Assembly (NCBI GenBank): GCA_029378245.1
Contig: JARKIF010000001.1
Coordinates: 3,162,001-3,226,000 of the forward strand
DNA length: 64,000 nt
Direction: 5' to 3'
Origin: Roridomyces roridus
Taxonomy: Eukaryota; Basidiomycota; Agaricomycetes; Agaricales; Mycenaceae
Part shown: in pieces, positions 21,348-32,929 of the stretch
Layout: every line of letters starts with the position of its first letter
Numbering within the stretch: position 1 is the first letter of the stretch
Translations under genes and position numbers: made by a program
The notes under the pieces: generated by a model
Database searches by the model: none
The model's input: only the letters and a program-made list of their open reading frames with translations
What the model was told of the DNA's origin: nothing

Positions 21348-22006
21348 ATGATGAAATCTCACACGACCATTCTAACCTCCCTCCTCCTGGCATCTACCTT
21401 GGCCAACGCCCTCCAAGTTCGCTTCAAAAAAAGTGATGTGGCCGAACAGGAGCGCATCCTGGCCCGTCGAGGCGACATGGTAAATAGCATATTCCATTCT
21501 CACTTGCACTGCCCTCGGAGTCAAATGTCTTATACCACCCGCAGACCAACTGCCCCTCTCCCACCGACGCCATCCCTCTCCACCGGCTCTTCCAGAACGA
21601 GGGCGAGCTCTACCGTATCACGGCGCGCTCCCTCGACTCGGACGCCCTAGATGGGGGATACGAATTCGACGGCGTCACCGCGCAGGTATTCCACCCCGAC
21701 GTCAACCACGCTATGACCGGTCCCATGTACCACGTCTACAACAGTCAAACTCGGGACAACTTCTACACCTCCGACGCTGAAGAGCGTGATGCGATGCTCC
21801 GCCGCGATGGCGACTGCGTTGACAAGGGCGCGGTGGCGAGTGTGTTCGTCCGTCGGGTGTGTGGAAGCAAGCCGTTGTATCGGTTGTACAACCCGATGAC
21901 GATGAATCATTTTTACACTGTCGATGATGCCGAGGTGGACGAGGCGGTAGCGGAGAGGGGATACGACGACGAGCCGGCTGTGGCTGCGTTCGTTCTCCCC
22001 AAGTGA
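21348..22006 (+). CDS. Secreted DUF5648-type repeat protein
   Basis: 197 residues in exons 21348-21479 and 21545-22006. The N-terminus MMKSHTTILTSLLLASTLANA is a signal peptide. The mature part carries the paired Y-x-x-Y-N-x-x-T-x-x-x-F-Y-T units of DUF5648: YHVYNSQTRDNFYTSDAEE and YRLYNPMTMNHFYTVDDAE, with a weaker unit before them (LHRLFQNEGELYRIT). Four cysteines in the mature chain could form disulfides. Such proteins are common in Agaricomycete secretomes and in bacterial secreted enzymes; their function is not established. The intron ends at the CGCAG before ACCAACTGCCC. The TATA-driven promoter and secretion signal suggest regulated extracellular expression. Confidence 0.85.
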
Positions 22007-22098
22007 TGACAACATTCAAAGGAAAACGTAGATTCAAAAGGACTTTTGACTGACAACGATGTATCATAAAATTGTATCGAATGAGACTTCTTTGAGCC

Positions 22099-23032
22099 CT
22101 AGATGGTAAGCGTGGGTCCGAGGATGAGGTCCTCACACGCCTGAGTCTGCTCCCAATTCCCGAGAAAGTCAAGCTCGTTCTCAATCGGGTCCAAATTCTC
22201 CGCGGTGATCGTGACAGGCGGGCGCTTCCACCCTTCAGCGATGGGCAAGCGCTCTTCCCGGAAGAAGATCTAAACAAACCTAGAAACCCAGTAAACCCAC
22301 TGCGAGAGTAGATGAAATAAACACAACTCACTCCTTTGGCGCCACCCCAGAAGTCAAATTCCCCATAACACTCAAAACGAAACTCGATTCGCGAATGCGG
22401 ACGTTGATCTCCTTGGGCGTGTTGGTAATCTGCGGGTTGGTCGCAAGGGAAATGGCGAGCCGGGCGTCCATGACACCAGCCATGGACGTAGTGTCGTAGT
22501 AATCCTTCCCCGGGTTGGAGTTGGCTAGCGTGGAGAAGATGGTCTCGTTAAAATGGAGGTTGTCGCCTGTGACGAAGAGGTCGCCGCGCGAGAGGGAGAC
22601 GTCGTGCTCGACGAGGTTGTGCCTGTTGGAATGGTGAGTGTTTGTCAGTGAGTAGGATGAGAGTGGACTCGCAAGGCCAGGGCGTTGAGGTCCAGCGTCG
22701 TGGGTGCGTCGCCCGAGAGCAGTCCGACTTTCGCAGCCTGAATAATGGCGTCGGCGCCGACGTTGAAGCCCTCTAATGCAGCATCCAAGAGCATGGGAAC
22801 GGAGATGTTCCTTCCATTGCGAGGAAGGTAGCCGTGGTTGGCGAGTCTGAGACAGTCAGCGATTGTTGCCAGTTGGATGCACAGAATATCCATACGTGTT
22901 GAGTCCCGGGCAAGGCGAGCGTAGGTCAGATGCGGTGGGTGCGACCCATTGGTGGCTTCCCGACGTTCCTTGGAAAGCATTCGCCACGGCGGCAGCGACG
23001 ATGAGCTTGAAAGTGATTTTAAGGGAGTTCAT
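22099..23032 (-). CDS. Short heme-thiolate peroxygenase (chloroperoxidase/UPO family)
   Basis: Extracellular enzyme using hydrogen peroxide to oxygenate organic substrates. ATG 23032 opens a secretion signal (LIVAAAVANAF), then HQWVAP and the heme-ligand motif SPCPGLNT, LANHGYLPRNGR, and the acid-base motif NLVEHDVSLSR (E-H-D), as in short UPOs. Introns: 22847-22895, and 22623-22672 with a GC donor (GCGAGT). The last exon gives FFREERLPIAEGW and NWEQTQACEDL, normal C-terminal family sequence, ending LILGPTLTI with stop at 22099. A problem: the exon before it ends SGVAPKE at a good GTGAGT donor, whose phase does not match the last exon; using the poor donor GTGGCG at GGG/GTGGCG would restore frame. 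So either unusual splicing or a small frameshift. Confidence 0.8.
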
Positions 23033-23076
23033 TGGGAATCCTTGGACCTTGCTGAGTGGGACAAAAACCAGGCGGA

Positions 23077-23083
23077 TTTTATA
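23077..23083 (-). promoter_or_regulatory. TATA box of the peroxygenase gene
   Basis: TATAAAA on the minus strand, 45 bases before ATG 23032. Confidence 0.6.
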
Positions 23084-23475
23084 GCAAAATGAAAGGCACG
23101 TTGGGACGTCAAGCTGGTACAGGCCCGCAGTGCGAATGAACACCTGAGTGAATTTGGTGCCCATTTCTCCGTTCTCCGTACGGTGGCGTGTAGGTCGGAA
23201 GGAGTTGGAGCACTCCTGCGGAAATGCCGGCGCGAGGCCGATGTGAAAGTCGTATGAAAATGCCGCGAACCACAAGAATTTGGTATTGTACTGGCCAAAC
23301 TTCGTTGACTTCACCCCAGGGGCAGCATCTCGTGAGACTATGTCGACTGCGGCAAGACAGCTGGTTCTGCTGCGATCCGTCCAAAAATTGCACATTGACA
23401 CTTGAAGCGACGTACAAATCTTGTACAAATCCCTGGCATTCAGCGGGCGGACAAAAATAATAAGTAAAGTACAAA

Positions 23476-24636
23476 CTACACTCTGCAGTTGTCCAGGTTG
23501 AAGATCAAGATATCCTCAGCCCCGACTTTGACCAAATCGTCCATAATCCCGGCAATCTTCTTCTTCTCGACCATGGTGCTGACACCAACCCAGTTTTCCT
23601 CCTCCAGAGGACTGATCGTCGGCGCACGACGGCCAGGGGTGACGAGAGTGGCTGCAGCGAGCTTGTCCCGGGAGATATTGTACTGGCAGAAGACGTATTT
23701 TCCGGCGGCGATTACGCCGGCTATGCGGCTTGTTACGAGGTCGATGAGCGCGCTGTGTTCTGTGTGTTTGGGGACAGTGGATTTGATGAGGACGGCTTCG
23801 GTCTCGAGGACGGTGGCAATTGCGTGCAAGCCAGCGGCGCGCATGGTGTCACCGGACTCTGAAGCACGAGTGAAAAAACGAGCAAGGATGTGGTCTTGTG
23901 GGCTTACCAACGAGATCGACTGAAAAAAGTTACATTAAAAAACCGGTCGTGCGGAATGGAAATGGTACCCACCAATGCCATCTGCCAAGCCGAGTGCGCA
24001 GGCGGCTTCGACACTTCCGCCAACATATTCGATCTTCGTTTTTTGGTCGCCTGTAAGATTTAATTTGTCGTCCAGCTGGCCGAAATACTCTCCCGAGAGG
24101 ACCTCGAAACTGGTGACGACCCTCTTCCCCGCGAGGTCTTGGACTGTCTTGATTGGTCCTGCTTCAGGGACCTGAACCTGGAGCGAGCATTTGCCAAAAC
24201 CCAGGCGCAAGGCCTCGGTGACATGTTGTTGCATTTGGGCCTCGAGAATCACGTCGTGTCCGGTAATACCGAGGTCTACGTTGCCTTTCCCAACAAAAGA
24301 CGGGATATCGGAGGCGGGTAGAAACACGCTGAAATTTGAATGAATACTTTTACCGGCGGAAGAACCTCACTCACAGAGCGATGTTGTGATTTTGGACCAG
24401 ACATACGTCGAGTCGATTGTGTCTTCGGAATTGGATATCAGCGCCTTCCAAGAGTCAACCAAAGCTCTTCAAGAAAGGAATATCAGAACCCGCGAGAATG
24501 CTGAGGCATTTTTCGTGTAGCCGCCCTGAAAACAAAGGCTTAGACTCGTCCATGGACAAGTTGGCCGGCTACCTTTCTTTGGGATGGCAAAAAGAAGCCG
24601 TCCGTCGAGAGAGTCGGCGTCTGGAGTGAATCTCAG
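23476..24636 (-). CDS. HIS1: ATP phosphoribosyltransferase (first step of histidine synthesis)
   Basis: Joins ATP and PRPP; feedback-inhibited by histidine through the C-terminal domain. Spliced reading: LRFTPDADSLDGRLLFAIPKKG, GRLHEKCLSILAGADIQF, RRHNRLDVC and NIALVFLPASDIPSFVG, GNVDLGITGHD, VTSFEVLSGEYF, IEYVGGSVEAACALGLADGI, VDLVESGDTMRAAGL, then the regulatory end with VTPGRRAPTISPLEEENW and DILIFNLDNCRV. Both catalytic and allosteric parts are complete. At least five introns, one ending TTGGAAG near 24455. The 5' end is not resolved: the ATG at 24675 is followed after four codons by an in-frame TAG, so a further upstream exon or another start is needed; I give the limit of the certain exon. 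Shares a divergent promoter region with the gene at 24857. Confidence 0.9.
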
Positions 24637-24856
24637 CTGAAGAATTAACTGTTCAATGACCTAGGGCGTACTCATGATGCAAGTCGAGGTCAAAGAGTGA
24701 CTCGGACCAGGACGTCCGAAGACACGGATCACGATCGGTGTCTGTGTCTTTGCAAATCGTGATGACGTAACTTCGGCTGAGAGATACGCAGCGCTCCAAT
24801 GTCGGCACCACTCAGCTTTCTCTCTTACCACCACCATCGCTGGTATTGCGGGAAAG

Positions 24857-26188
24857 ATGCAACTAGCATCACATGGGGCGCGGGTTGTGGCCCGTAATGC
24901 CCCACATTCGACTCGAGCTATACACATCCCATCGGCCATACGGCCTCAAGCTACTGGTCTCGGAAAGAGACTCTTCAACCAAACCCGCCTTGCCCTCTCC
25001 CGTTTCGTCACCCACCTAACTGCCCCTGGCGTTGGCACTGTCTCTGTGGCCCGCTCTGTCCATGCTGCTGCGAATCCAAGCATCCAGCAGCGGCTCTCGT
25101 TCACTGCACGGACTGTTCTCTCCCGGCCTGTGCACCCTCACTTTGTGCCGCGTGGGCCTACATTGCCTCGCATGATGACTCAGGTCGGACTGGGCACGGC
25201 ACGCAACTTTTCATCCGGGCGCCCGCTGTTCCAGCAGCTCGCAGACAACGTGCCTATCGCAGGCCGTGCGTTTTACGAGGCAGACTGGGACCTGAACATG
25301 CGCCAGGAGCAGGACAAGATGCGTCGTCCCTCCAAGAAGGGCGATGCGCAGAAAGCAGCGTCCAAAGAGCTCCTCAAGCCGACCCAGAAGAAGCGCACTG
25401 TGGTCGCTGCCCCGACTGCGGAGGCTGAGCTCGAGCACTACTTCCCTACCGAGCCCACTTCTGAAGTCACCACCTACCTCCTCATCCCTCTCGCCCCGAC
25501 CCCCAGCGAGCGCGCTCCCCTCGCAGAGTTCCCAGCCGAGCGCCTGCCCCTCCCTACGGTGCTCTCCGTGCACGACTCGTACGCGGTTCACTCTCTTCGC
25601 GTTTCCTCGCTTTTCCAGCGACTCGACACTGCGGATGTCTGGTCCCGTGGCGTTCTTTGCAGCGCCTACTCGTCGACTGCGGGTCCCGAGGGCGTGTGCA
25701 CTGTACTCAAGGTCGAATTCGTCGGGTGGAGCAAGGCGGCTGTGCGTGGCGTCATTGGTGAGAGCGGTACGGGTTGGTGCGTGCTCGAGGAGACGTCGCG
25801 CCGTCGTGGCTATGAAATGGAGGATGACGACGACGATGGAGCGTTTTCTGACACGTCTTCCATCCTCTCGGAGATGGATTCCTCACCGCCGTCCGAGGCT
25901 GCTGCTTTCGGCATGGACCCCTCTCAGTGGTTCGTCCTCCCCACGCTCGACTTTTCTTCGTCGTTCTTCAGCGCGGCTACACACGTCGATCCGTTCAGGC
26001 CGGGGTCCGATATCGACAGTGGTGGTCGTTGGGACTCTGAATCGGATTCTGACGTCTCGTCCCCTGTTTTTGTCGATCCCCCGTCGGAGAACGGTTGGTA
26101 CGATGACGAGAGTGTGGACCCGTGGGCGGATACGCCTGGTCTTGGCTTTAGCGCCGACTTTGCGCGTCGGCAGGCCTTTGCGGCCTGA
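24857..26188 (+). CDS. Conserved fungal protein, probably mitochondrial, function unknown
   Basis: 443 residues, intronless. The N-terminus (MQLASHGARVVARNAPHSTR, then repeated Arg/Ser/Thr-rich segments with almost no acidic residues up to about residue 115) looks like a long mitochondrial presequence. It includes GTARNFSSGRPLFQQLADN and VPIAGRAFYEADW, a block I remember from basidiomycete proteins of unknown role. The middle part has TTYLLIPLAPTPSER, SVHDSYAVHSLRVSSLF and VKVEF-like LKVEFVGWSKAAVRGVI followed by GWCVLEE; the last 120 residues are acidic and disordered (DDDDDGAFSD). Intronless structure is unusual for this window. No enzyme motif seen. Divergent from HIS1, about 180 bases apart. 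Confidence 0.7.
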   Translation: MQLASHGARVVARNAPHSTRAIHIPSAIRPQATGLGKRLFNQTRLALSRFVTHLTAPGVGTVSVARSVHAAANPSIQQRLSFTARTVLSRPVHPHFVPRGPTLPRMMTQVGLGTARNFSSGRPLFQQLADNVPIAGRAFYEADWDLNMRQEQDKMRRPSKKGDAQKAASKELLKPTQKKRTVVAAPTAEAELEHYFPTEPTSEVTTYLLIPLAPTPSERAPLAEFPAERLPLPTVLSVHDSYAVHSLRVSSLFQRLDTADVWSRGVLCSAYSSTAGPEGVCTVLKVEFVGWSKAAVRGVIGESGTGWCVLEETSRRRGYEMEDDDDDGAFSDTSSILSEMDSSPPSEAAAFGMDPSQWFVLPTLDFSSSFFSAATHVDPFRPGSDIDSGGRWDSESDSDVSSPVFVDPPSENGWYDDESVDPWADTPGLGFSADFARRQAFAA

Positions 26189-26663
26189 ATGACTGTTTCA
26201 TCTATTCACTTGTCATCCGCCCTGCGATCTGCAGGGACTATAGCCACGCTCCTTGTATCTTTTTTCCTGTACTTATGACGACGTATCTCGGTTGAATACA
26301 TACACGCCTTGATCTTTCATCTGAACGTGTTCCTCTTGCCATTGCATCTGTCACTCTAACTCTGCCCCTCAACTGCGCCTGGAGGCAGGACTAGAGCCGC
26401 CGTCGTGGCATGCCGAATAATCCCCTTGGAGCCCGGACCATGTTTGGTCTGCGGCCGTTGACCCAAACTGCGGATGGCAGCTGATACTTGTCTCAGAAAG
26501 CCTCTTATAAGCCGCTCGGAATCTTGACGACATCACTTGACTCTTCCTTTTCTGCTCTCCCGTCGTCTTTTCGGCCTTTTGTTTCGGTTCCCTAAGCCCC
26601 CGTGGTGCAAATTGACTCCGATCTTGTCTTTGGATTGTATAGGCCGCCGCCACACCGCCTGCC

Positions 26664-26670
26664 TATAAAT
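26664..26670 (+). promoter_or_regulatory. TATA box of the small membrane protein gene
   Basis: TATAAAT lying 71 bases before ATG 26741, followed by pyrimidine-rich leader sequence. Confidence 0.5.
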
Positions 26671-26740
26671 TCACTGTCTTCTTCCTTCTCCTTCTTTGTC
26701 CACTACCTACCCTTTCTTCACCAAACCAACCAACCCAACG

Positions 26741-27060
26741 ATGCGCGCCTCTGTATCCATCTACGAGGATCCTTCCCCCCAGTCCAAGGCGGACGTGTGG
26801 ACGGAAGACGAGGACCGAACGGCATTGTACTTTGCCGTGGGATTCATGTGTCTGGGCATCGCCAGCACGATGGGCTATGCTGCCTACCACTACGCAGGGC
26901 TCGCCGTCGCCGGACAAGGACTCGGCAGCTTAATGTGAGTTCCCTTCACTGGCCGCAGTATCTCTACTGCGGCTTCCGACCATCATACCCATACCCATAC
27001 CCCCATTTCACCAGATCGCAACTCCCCCACTACTCCCCCACTGCCAGTCGTTATCTCTAA
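26741..27060 (+). CDS. Very small single-pass membrane protein
   Basis: ATG 26741 opens MRASVSIYEDPSPQ, an acidic DVWTEDEDR, then one hydrophobic helix ALYFAVGFMCLGIASTMG, and AYHYAGLAVAGQGLGSL. Without splicing it stops after 65 codons (26938). A GTGAGT at 26935 and CACCAG ending at 27014 would remove an 80-base intron and replace the last Met with ISQLPHYSPTASRYL, stop at 27060. Which form is used cannot be told here. The TATA box and Kozak-like context support a real gene. No family recognised. Confidence 0.5.
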
Positions 27061-27451
27061 TACCGTCGTCTTCAGGCGCTGAGAGATCGCAGATCGCACC
27101 GCCATTGCCCTCGTTTGCGTGATAGATGCAAACGAGGGCGCTGCAGCAGTTCCCTCACCCTGCTGATAGCACCTGTCCGTCAACCGGACCTCGACGTGTA
27201 TGAGTAGCGCTGTTGTATGATCATGTGGGCGACAATCGGGGAGTGTACGACGTATATCTATTGTGGGGGCACACCATCCGGGCGGAGCATCAAACACACA
27301 CAATCCCTATTTATTCCAAAGCACCTGTATCTCATATTATTCTGATTCAACTCACTCAATACATACTCCTTGTTTACTGTGAAATCTTCTTGCAATGCTA
27401 CAACTTACACACTAGAATCTAATCTACACTAAGCTACAGTCCTTGGCGAGC
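27061..27451. other. Intergenic, tail-to-tail region
   Basis: 3' flanks of a plus-strand and a minus-strand gene. No credible frame. Confidence 0.6.
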
Positions 27452-30400
27452 TCATCGTCCACGTCCCTCTTCCACCTTGACAGCCTCGTACACAAAAAAT
27501 GTCCTGACATGAGCCAGTTCTATCTGCGAGTATGGCGGAGCCACCGTCGATGCCAGTGAACCGCGATCGCGTCCACGACTACCTCGGCGACGGGTCCTGC
27601 GCGGGGGCGCAAGGGTTGCACTCGCAGCTGCGGGGGCAGAGGCAGCAGCAGGCGCAGAGTCGCCAACATTACCCCGCGGTGACTCGAAGCGTGTAGTAAA
27701 GTCGCTAGCAAGACCGTAAATCGGGATCCCGAGAACAATGTGCATATGGTAACATACCTCTCATAGTCCCGCATAGCTTCAAGAGTTTCCGTCCCGACGG
27801 AGCTGACAGAAAAGATGGAATTCCGTATGCTATTGCCATCCTCTGACGACACGGACCGTGCGGGTTCCTCTGGTGGAGGATTAAACCGCTCTCGCATGAA
27901 GCTATGAATGCACAAATGAGACTTCAGCCATCATCAACGATTGAGAGACATACTTTTGGTACTCCCATAACGCCTCCATCGCCTCCTCACCCTGGCTTTC
28001 ACCGTCATTCCCGCCCGCAACTTCAGCAGCATAGTCGACCAACGCCGCTTTACACGACAACAAGACGCGCTGGTGCTTGGAGACGTGAACCTCGATCTCC
28101 GGAAGGGTCATCGGTATGAACGTCGACGGCCAGAGTATCAATCCCGGGCATTGATCGAGTGCATTGGATCCGGCGGACGGAGAAGGACCCCGCACCTGTG
28201 CCTCGGGCGGCGCGAGTGTAAGATGCATCTGCGCAACCTCCTTCGCGCTGGAGCCAAACACCTTCTTCAGCAACCTATGGATCAACTCCGCCGGACGCAG
28301 ATGAATGCCAAACTTGAACTCCATCATCGACTCGAAGAGCGCCTCGAGCTCTTGTGCTGAAGCCGCCTGTTCGTACCACACCTCTGGGTAGTTGCTGTTG
28401 AGAGATGCTTGGTCCACCTGCGGACTCGCTGCTAGTCGGCGGTCGTAAGGAGTGGGCGTCTCGAGCTGACGTCGCCGACCAACCGACGCAACCGTGTCCG
28501 CGTCCGAATTCTCGCCGCCCTCGCCCTCATCCTCCTCTTCCACCTCGTATAAATTGTATATCTCGCTGTCAGCATCATCCCTCCCGCCAGCATTGATCAC
28601 ATCCGTGAGGCTCATCCGCGAAAAAGTATACGGAATCGACATATCAAGATGCGGATGTTGTTGCTCGAGAGTTGCAGGGGTAAGGAGCACGGGTTTGCCA
28701 TACGGGAAGAACACCTGGTCGTCGATAAATTCGAGCCGACCGCCGACTGTTAGAACCCTGTGTGCCTGTCGCAACACAAACTCCCACATGTCGTGTGGCA
28801 CACATAGCGTCAAGTTGGCGATTCGCACCAGATCAAAGTACTCGTCAGGGAACGGCAGCGGCTGTTTCAAGCTGAAATTTTTTGTTAACAAGACCAGGAG
28901 GAGCAGAGGAGGTTAACATACAAATTTCCCTTTACAAACTTGACGTTATTCACGCGCCGTTGGCCCCACAAGGCCTTTGTCGTGTCCACCATATCAAAAC
29001 CAATGATCTGCGTCCCGCCATCCCGCCAAGCCATCGCTGCATCGAGTGCCCAGTGCCCTGCGCCGCATCCGAGGTCAAGGACGTAGTGCGGAGGATGGCC
29101 GCCGTATTCATGGAAGCTCGGGCCGCCATTCGCGTTGAGCGCACGGAGAAGCTCCCACGTGTTGCGGTCGCTATAGTACAATATTAGCTGGCAACGACAC
29201 GCGGGTTCTGGACTACAGACCTTTCGATAAGCCCCGCGTCGTACGCGTCTAGCGGGTAGGTCCCGAACTTGGGCACAATGTGCGGCGTCAGCGGTGTTGG
29301 AGACGGGTTCTGATTCTGTCGTCGTCGTTGTATATCTGACGACCCCTGCGGGTTGATTGACAATGCCGGGGCAGAACGCTCGATAGACGACCGCGAGCTG
29401 TGCGGGCCCATGGGAACGCTCGCATCAGCAACAACGATCTTCTTGCGCTGGAGTCCCAGCCGTAAGAATCGACCAGCAGCAGTACCCGTACCAGTGCCCT
29501 CCCCTTCCCCCTCCTTCTTCTTGCCCTTGAACGTGATCTGCGTGGCAGATTTGGGGTGCGCGCGCGTCCTCGAGGAAGGAAAGTAGAACGGCTGCGGCGC
29601 TGCGGATAGATTGGGTGTGGCAATGCTCGTGGGCAGAGGCGCCTGGCGTAGGGGCGGAAGGGGATTACTGTGCACCCGTATCCGAGATTCCTCCTGCATC
29701 TGCTCTTGTGCACGCATCTTGTCCTTGGACTTCCTCCGGCCACGAAGCCTAAAACCTGCGCCGGGCCGCCCAGTTGAGCGGGAGGACGGGAAGACGAAGC
29801 CTCCCGCCGCCGCGTTGGCAGCAATACTGCCGGATGAGGAGGATGAAGAAGAAGAGATGGACGGGGTCGATTGCATGCCCGCCGCTGTACTCGTTAACGA
29901 GCCGCCCGAGGATCCCGAGGGAGTGGGCAAGTGGTGTTGTATATCCAGCCGTGCATATCCGTTAGTCGGAAGCGTTGTAAAGGAGGGTGAAGGCGAGGAG
30001 AGGGCTTCGGACGAGCGTGGACTTAGGTAGGCCGAAGCTCCAGGCGAATGATTGCCCGCCGATATGCTACCGACAGGCAGGCGCACCACCGAGTGTGGTG
30101 GAGATGATGGAGGCGTGTAATAAGGAGGATCAGGTGCTAATCGAGGGGTTTGAGGCCGCTCAGGCACTGGAGAGATGCGCGAAGAAGACGCGACTGACGC
30201 GAAATCGGGCTGTATCAAGTGTGATTGTAGCGGGGGCGAGGGGTACACGTCGGCCGCGTAAGGGTAGCGGAAATTGTCGGGATAAGAAGGGGGCACTGCG
30301 ACTTTGCTATCTGAAAGCCCAGCCCAGCCAGTATGTGAAGGAGGGTTTGAATATGGAGGTAAAGAACGAGGCGGCCGCTGCGAATCACTCCGTTCCGGGT

Positions 30401-30788
30401 GCGTTATCACAGGTGAGGTGTATGAGGGAGCCGGGGTTGGAGGATTGGCAGGATGGAAGGGAACCGCCTTTTCCCTGCGCCTTGAAGGGGGCTCGTAGAG
30501 TGGAGACTGAGGGACTGTGTAGGGCGTGATTCCTCCTTGGGGTGCACGGTACATATCGCGTGCAGCTCTTGTAGGAATACTATTGTCCGGAAAACTGGAT
30601 ATGGAGGCGGTTGCCGAGGACGGCGCGGGCGAGGGAATAGCGCGCCAGGGCAGGTGATAGGCCATGGACTGTCCAAACGGCGGGCCAGAATCCTTCGTTG
30701 GGGAAATGTTGTTCGGTGATACAGGTGGTGGGAGGGCTGGTGTTTTTGGAACGAGTCTTTTGCGACCCGAGGCGGCGCGGGAAGACAT
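27452..30788 (-). CDS. Large Ser/Pro-rich protein with a SAM-dependent methyltransferase domain (copy 1)
   Basis: 1043 residues in five exons: 30788-29221, 29170-28922, 28871-27954, 27901-27758, 27704-27452. Residues 1 to about 520 are disordered, rich in Pro and Ser (MSSRAASGRKRLVPK at the start). The methyltransferase core begins around 525: DRNTWELLRAL, the SAM motif HYVLDLGCGAGHWALDAA, GGTQIIGFDMVD with the acidic strand-2 end, NVKFVKGN, then PFPDEYFDLVRIANL and HRVLTVGGRLEFIDDQVF. The C-terminal 300 residues carry an acidic linker, FGIHLRPAELIHRLLKK, and end FFVYEA. It resembles class-I type-11 methyltransferases of Agaricomycetes; substrate unknown. The inverted paralogue at 40979-44368 has the same five-exon structure. 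Confidence 0.85.
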
Positions 30789-31556
30789 GGCCGAAATGCA
30801 GTGAACGTCAAGTCACTTTGCGAGGACGAGCGCCAGGCGACCTGTCGCGACTGGGTGGTGAAGAGGAAGGGAAAGGCGTTCAGTCCAAATGCTCGGGATT
30901 ATATTGGGACAGGTTCTATACCGCGTTCCCACCCATCTTTTCGGCTTCGGACGTCCATGTCGGCCCTTTGATAACAGTTAACTGTTGCATGCGGGCGCCA
31001 ATATATTGACAGACCGTCAACACCGCCAGGCCCGTCATCACAAAACACGATCGCGAGGCTGCAAGCCTGGACTCAGGCAAGACTGGGGTGTCCCGCGACT
31101 GGTATTGCGACCTCGTCAAGTCCAAGCAGCTTTATCTTTCGTGTGAACACGGAGTCAGATGATGATAGGCAATACCGGGAGTTTGACTTGCGGTTTTGCA
31201 CATGTGGCAAGCACAGTGGTCAGTTGTTCCGTTTGATCATGCTGTGCTCATCACTGATGCGCCCATCCCCGCCTTGCCATTTTGGGAAACATTTCCGAGC
31301 CGCTTCCGACCTGCCGAGAAATTTCAGCAGAACTCGTCGACTACTAACTGGTTCAGGACTTCGTCCTTACAAGACCAGTACCATCATCTCTAAGCATGCT
31401 ATCTTGCTAAAGAGAGGATCAAGAAGGTCAAGGGGCAGCTTTCAAATTTCAATTCAATGTCGGGGACAAGCACCGCTTGGCGCAAGCTGCCGACAGGCGG
31501 CACTATTCCTCATTGGTCCATGTTTGGAAAGTTTATTTTCTGTCAAACACAACACG
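27452..31556. repeat. Left arm of the methyltransferase inverted duplication
   Basis: The whole methyltransferase gene plus about 770 bases upstream resemble 40300-44368 in inverted orientation. In the upstream part, matches include GAACGCGGTATAGAACCTG-like bases, ATACCGGGA, GCCTTGCCATTTTGGG and, farthest out, GGTCCATG, TTGGAAAG and TTCTGTCAA. About 100 bases near 31400-31500 are present only here. Divergence is moderate throughout. Confidence 0.8.
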
Positions 31557-32535
31557 GTTGGATTCGACCAGAAATGGCGGGAGATGCTGATACTGGTTGT
31601 ATGTAGCTACCGCAAGGTGGACCCCGTTGATGATAAACACATATGGTCCTTAAAATGACCTGGCGGCAGCGAAACAAGTTGGAGGGAGAAATAGTTTGAT
31701 CGGAGTCGCAGTGGCGCTCGGGTTGTGAGAAAAGAAAAGAGAGTCGATATGGGAATGACCGGGGTTAACGGCTCATCAATCAAAGATTTGGTTGTCGCGG
31801 AGGATTCCAGGCAGAGAATCTGTTGTTCTGAATCCAGGAGAAATATGCACGGACAGAAGACCTGACAGACCTCAGGGACAGGGACAGCGTCCGACGTCAC
31901 CACGCACACAGTCCACTGGCGTATGGTGCAGATGGTGCAAATCTAAAGTGGAAACCTTGAAGAAACAGAATACGAGGAGAGGCCAAGCAGCGGCTTCGAG
32001 GTGGGCCCAACAATATTAATCTGGAACCGTGAAGAGTGGGTGTTGGTGCATGCGTTGAAAACCTAGACAAGTAAGCATCTCGACGGTCAACTTCAGAGAT
32101 AGCAAATATAGAAACCGGAAGGCTTCACGACAAGCTTCTTTCCTGCTGGGTGGGAATCGTGGGCAAGGGAAAAGACTCGCCACGGTGTCTTGGCTTGCAA
32201 TGGAGCCGGTAGTGAATTTTCCTACGACCTTCCGGGTTCAGACAGAATTCAGATATTGCCCTCGCGTTGGAAATCGTCAGAAGATTGATACCTCCTCCCA
32301 AATTTCCTGTCCAAGACGGAATGATGTACACCTCCGAACTGTCATATCATCCATATTCGCTGCACGGTGGCGGCGGGGCGCAATCTGCGGATACGATCTT
32401 GGACAGCTTGAAAATAGCGTCTGAGAAGCAATCCGGAGACGGGGGGGCAGCTGCACATGGTCCTTCAAGTTGGCCGACGAAGAAGTTCTCTGCTATAGTG
32501 CCTAGATTTGCCTGGTATAGCCGTAGTATTCATGA
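31548..32535 (-). repeat. Repeat A, inverted relative to B and C
   Basis: Read on the minus strand it parallels 35195-36110: TATACCAGGC, TTCTTCG-CGGCCAA, CCCCGCCGCC, CTGACGATTTC, AACGCGAGGG, GTTGGGCCCACCTCGAAGCC, TGACGTCGG, TGCATATTTCT, GATCAAACTATTTCT. Its lower end additionally parallels copy C (CTTGCGGTAGCTA, CAGTATCA, CATCTCC, CTGGTCGAA). No long frame is shared, so it looks non-coding or long decayed. Confidence 0.75.
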
Positions 32536-32929
32536 GAAGGGTCCGCCTGAGGCTGCCGCCGGCCAAGCAAAAGTCGTAATAGGAGTTGGTTCAACGAATG
32601 GTGGTCCGTAGAAAAAATCAAAGGTTTTAAGCGTCCGAGTCGTCGAGCCTGAGGACCTAGGGTAACATCGACGCATGCACGAGTTGGGAATCGGGATGAC
32701 GGTCTGATGTGTATTGTTTGCAAGTCACATCAACTCTGCTTCTGTCAACCCGCTCAGAGTCGGCTCAAGATCTGCGCAAATCTGAAGATGCTTGTCACTA
32801 GCCTCTTTCTTTTGAATGGCACGCTCGGATGCGCACACGGCTTATCTGTCTGATGCGAAATGCTATAGAAGCCAGCAACTAAGCTAGTGAATCCATCTTT
32901 CGGCTCCCCCCTCCTTCAAGTGCGCCGCC
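32536..32929. other. Promoter region of the ammonium transporter
   Basis: No gene or strong element recognised. Contains the 5' flank of the gene starting at 32930, with a CT-rich patch just before the ATG. Confidence 0.4.

Noticed and set aside
25344..26192. Arg-rich 282-codon frame overlapping the gene at 24857
   Set aside because: Shadow frame of the intronless conserved gene, with no motif.
29987..30529. 180-codon plus-strand frame
   Set aside because: Antisense to the disordered half of methyltransferase copy 1.
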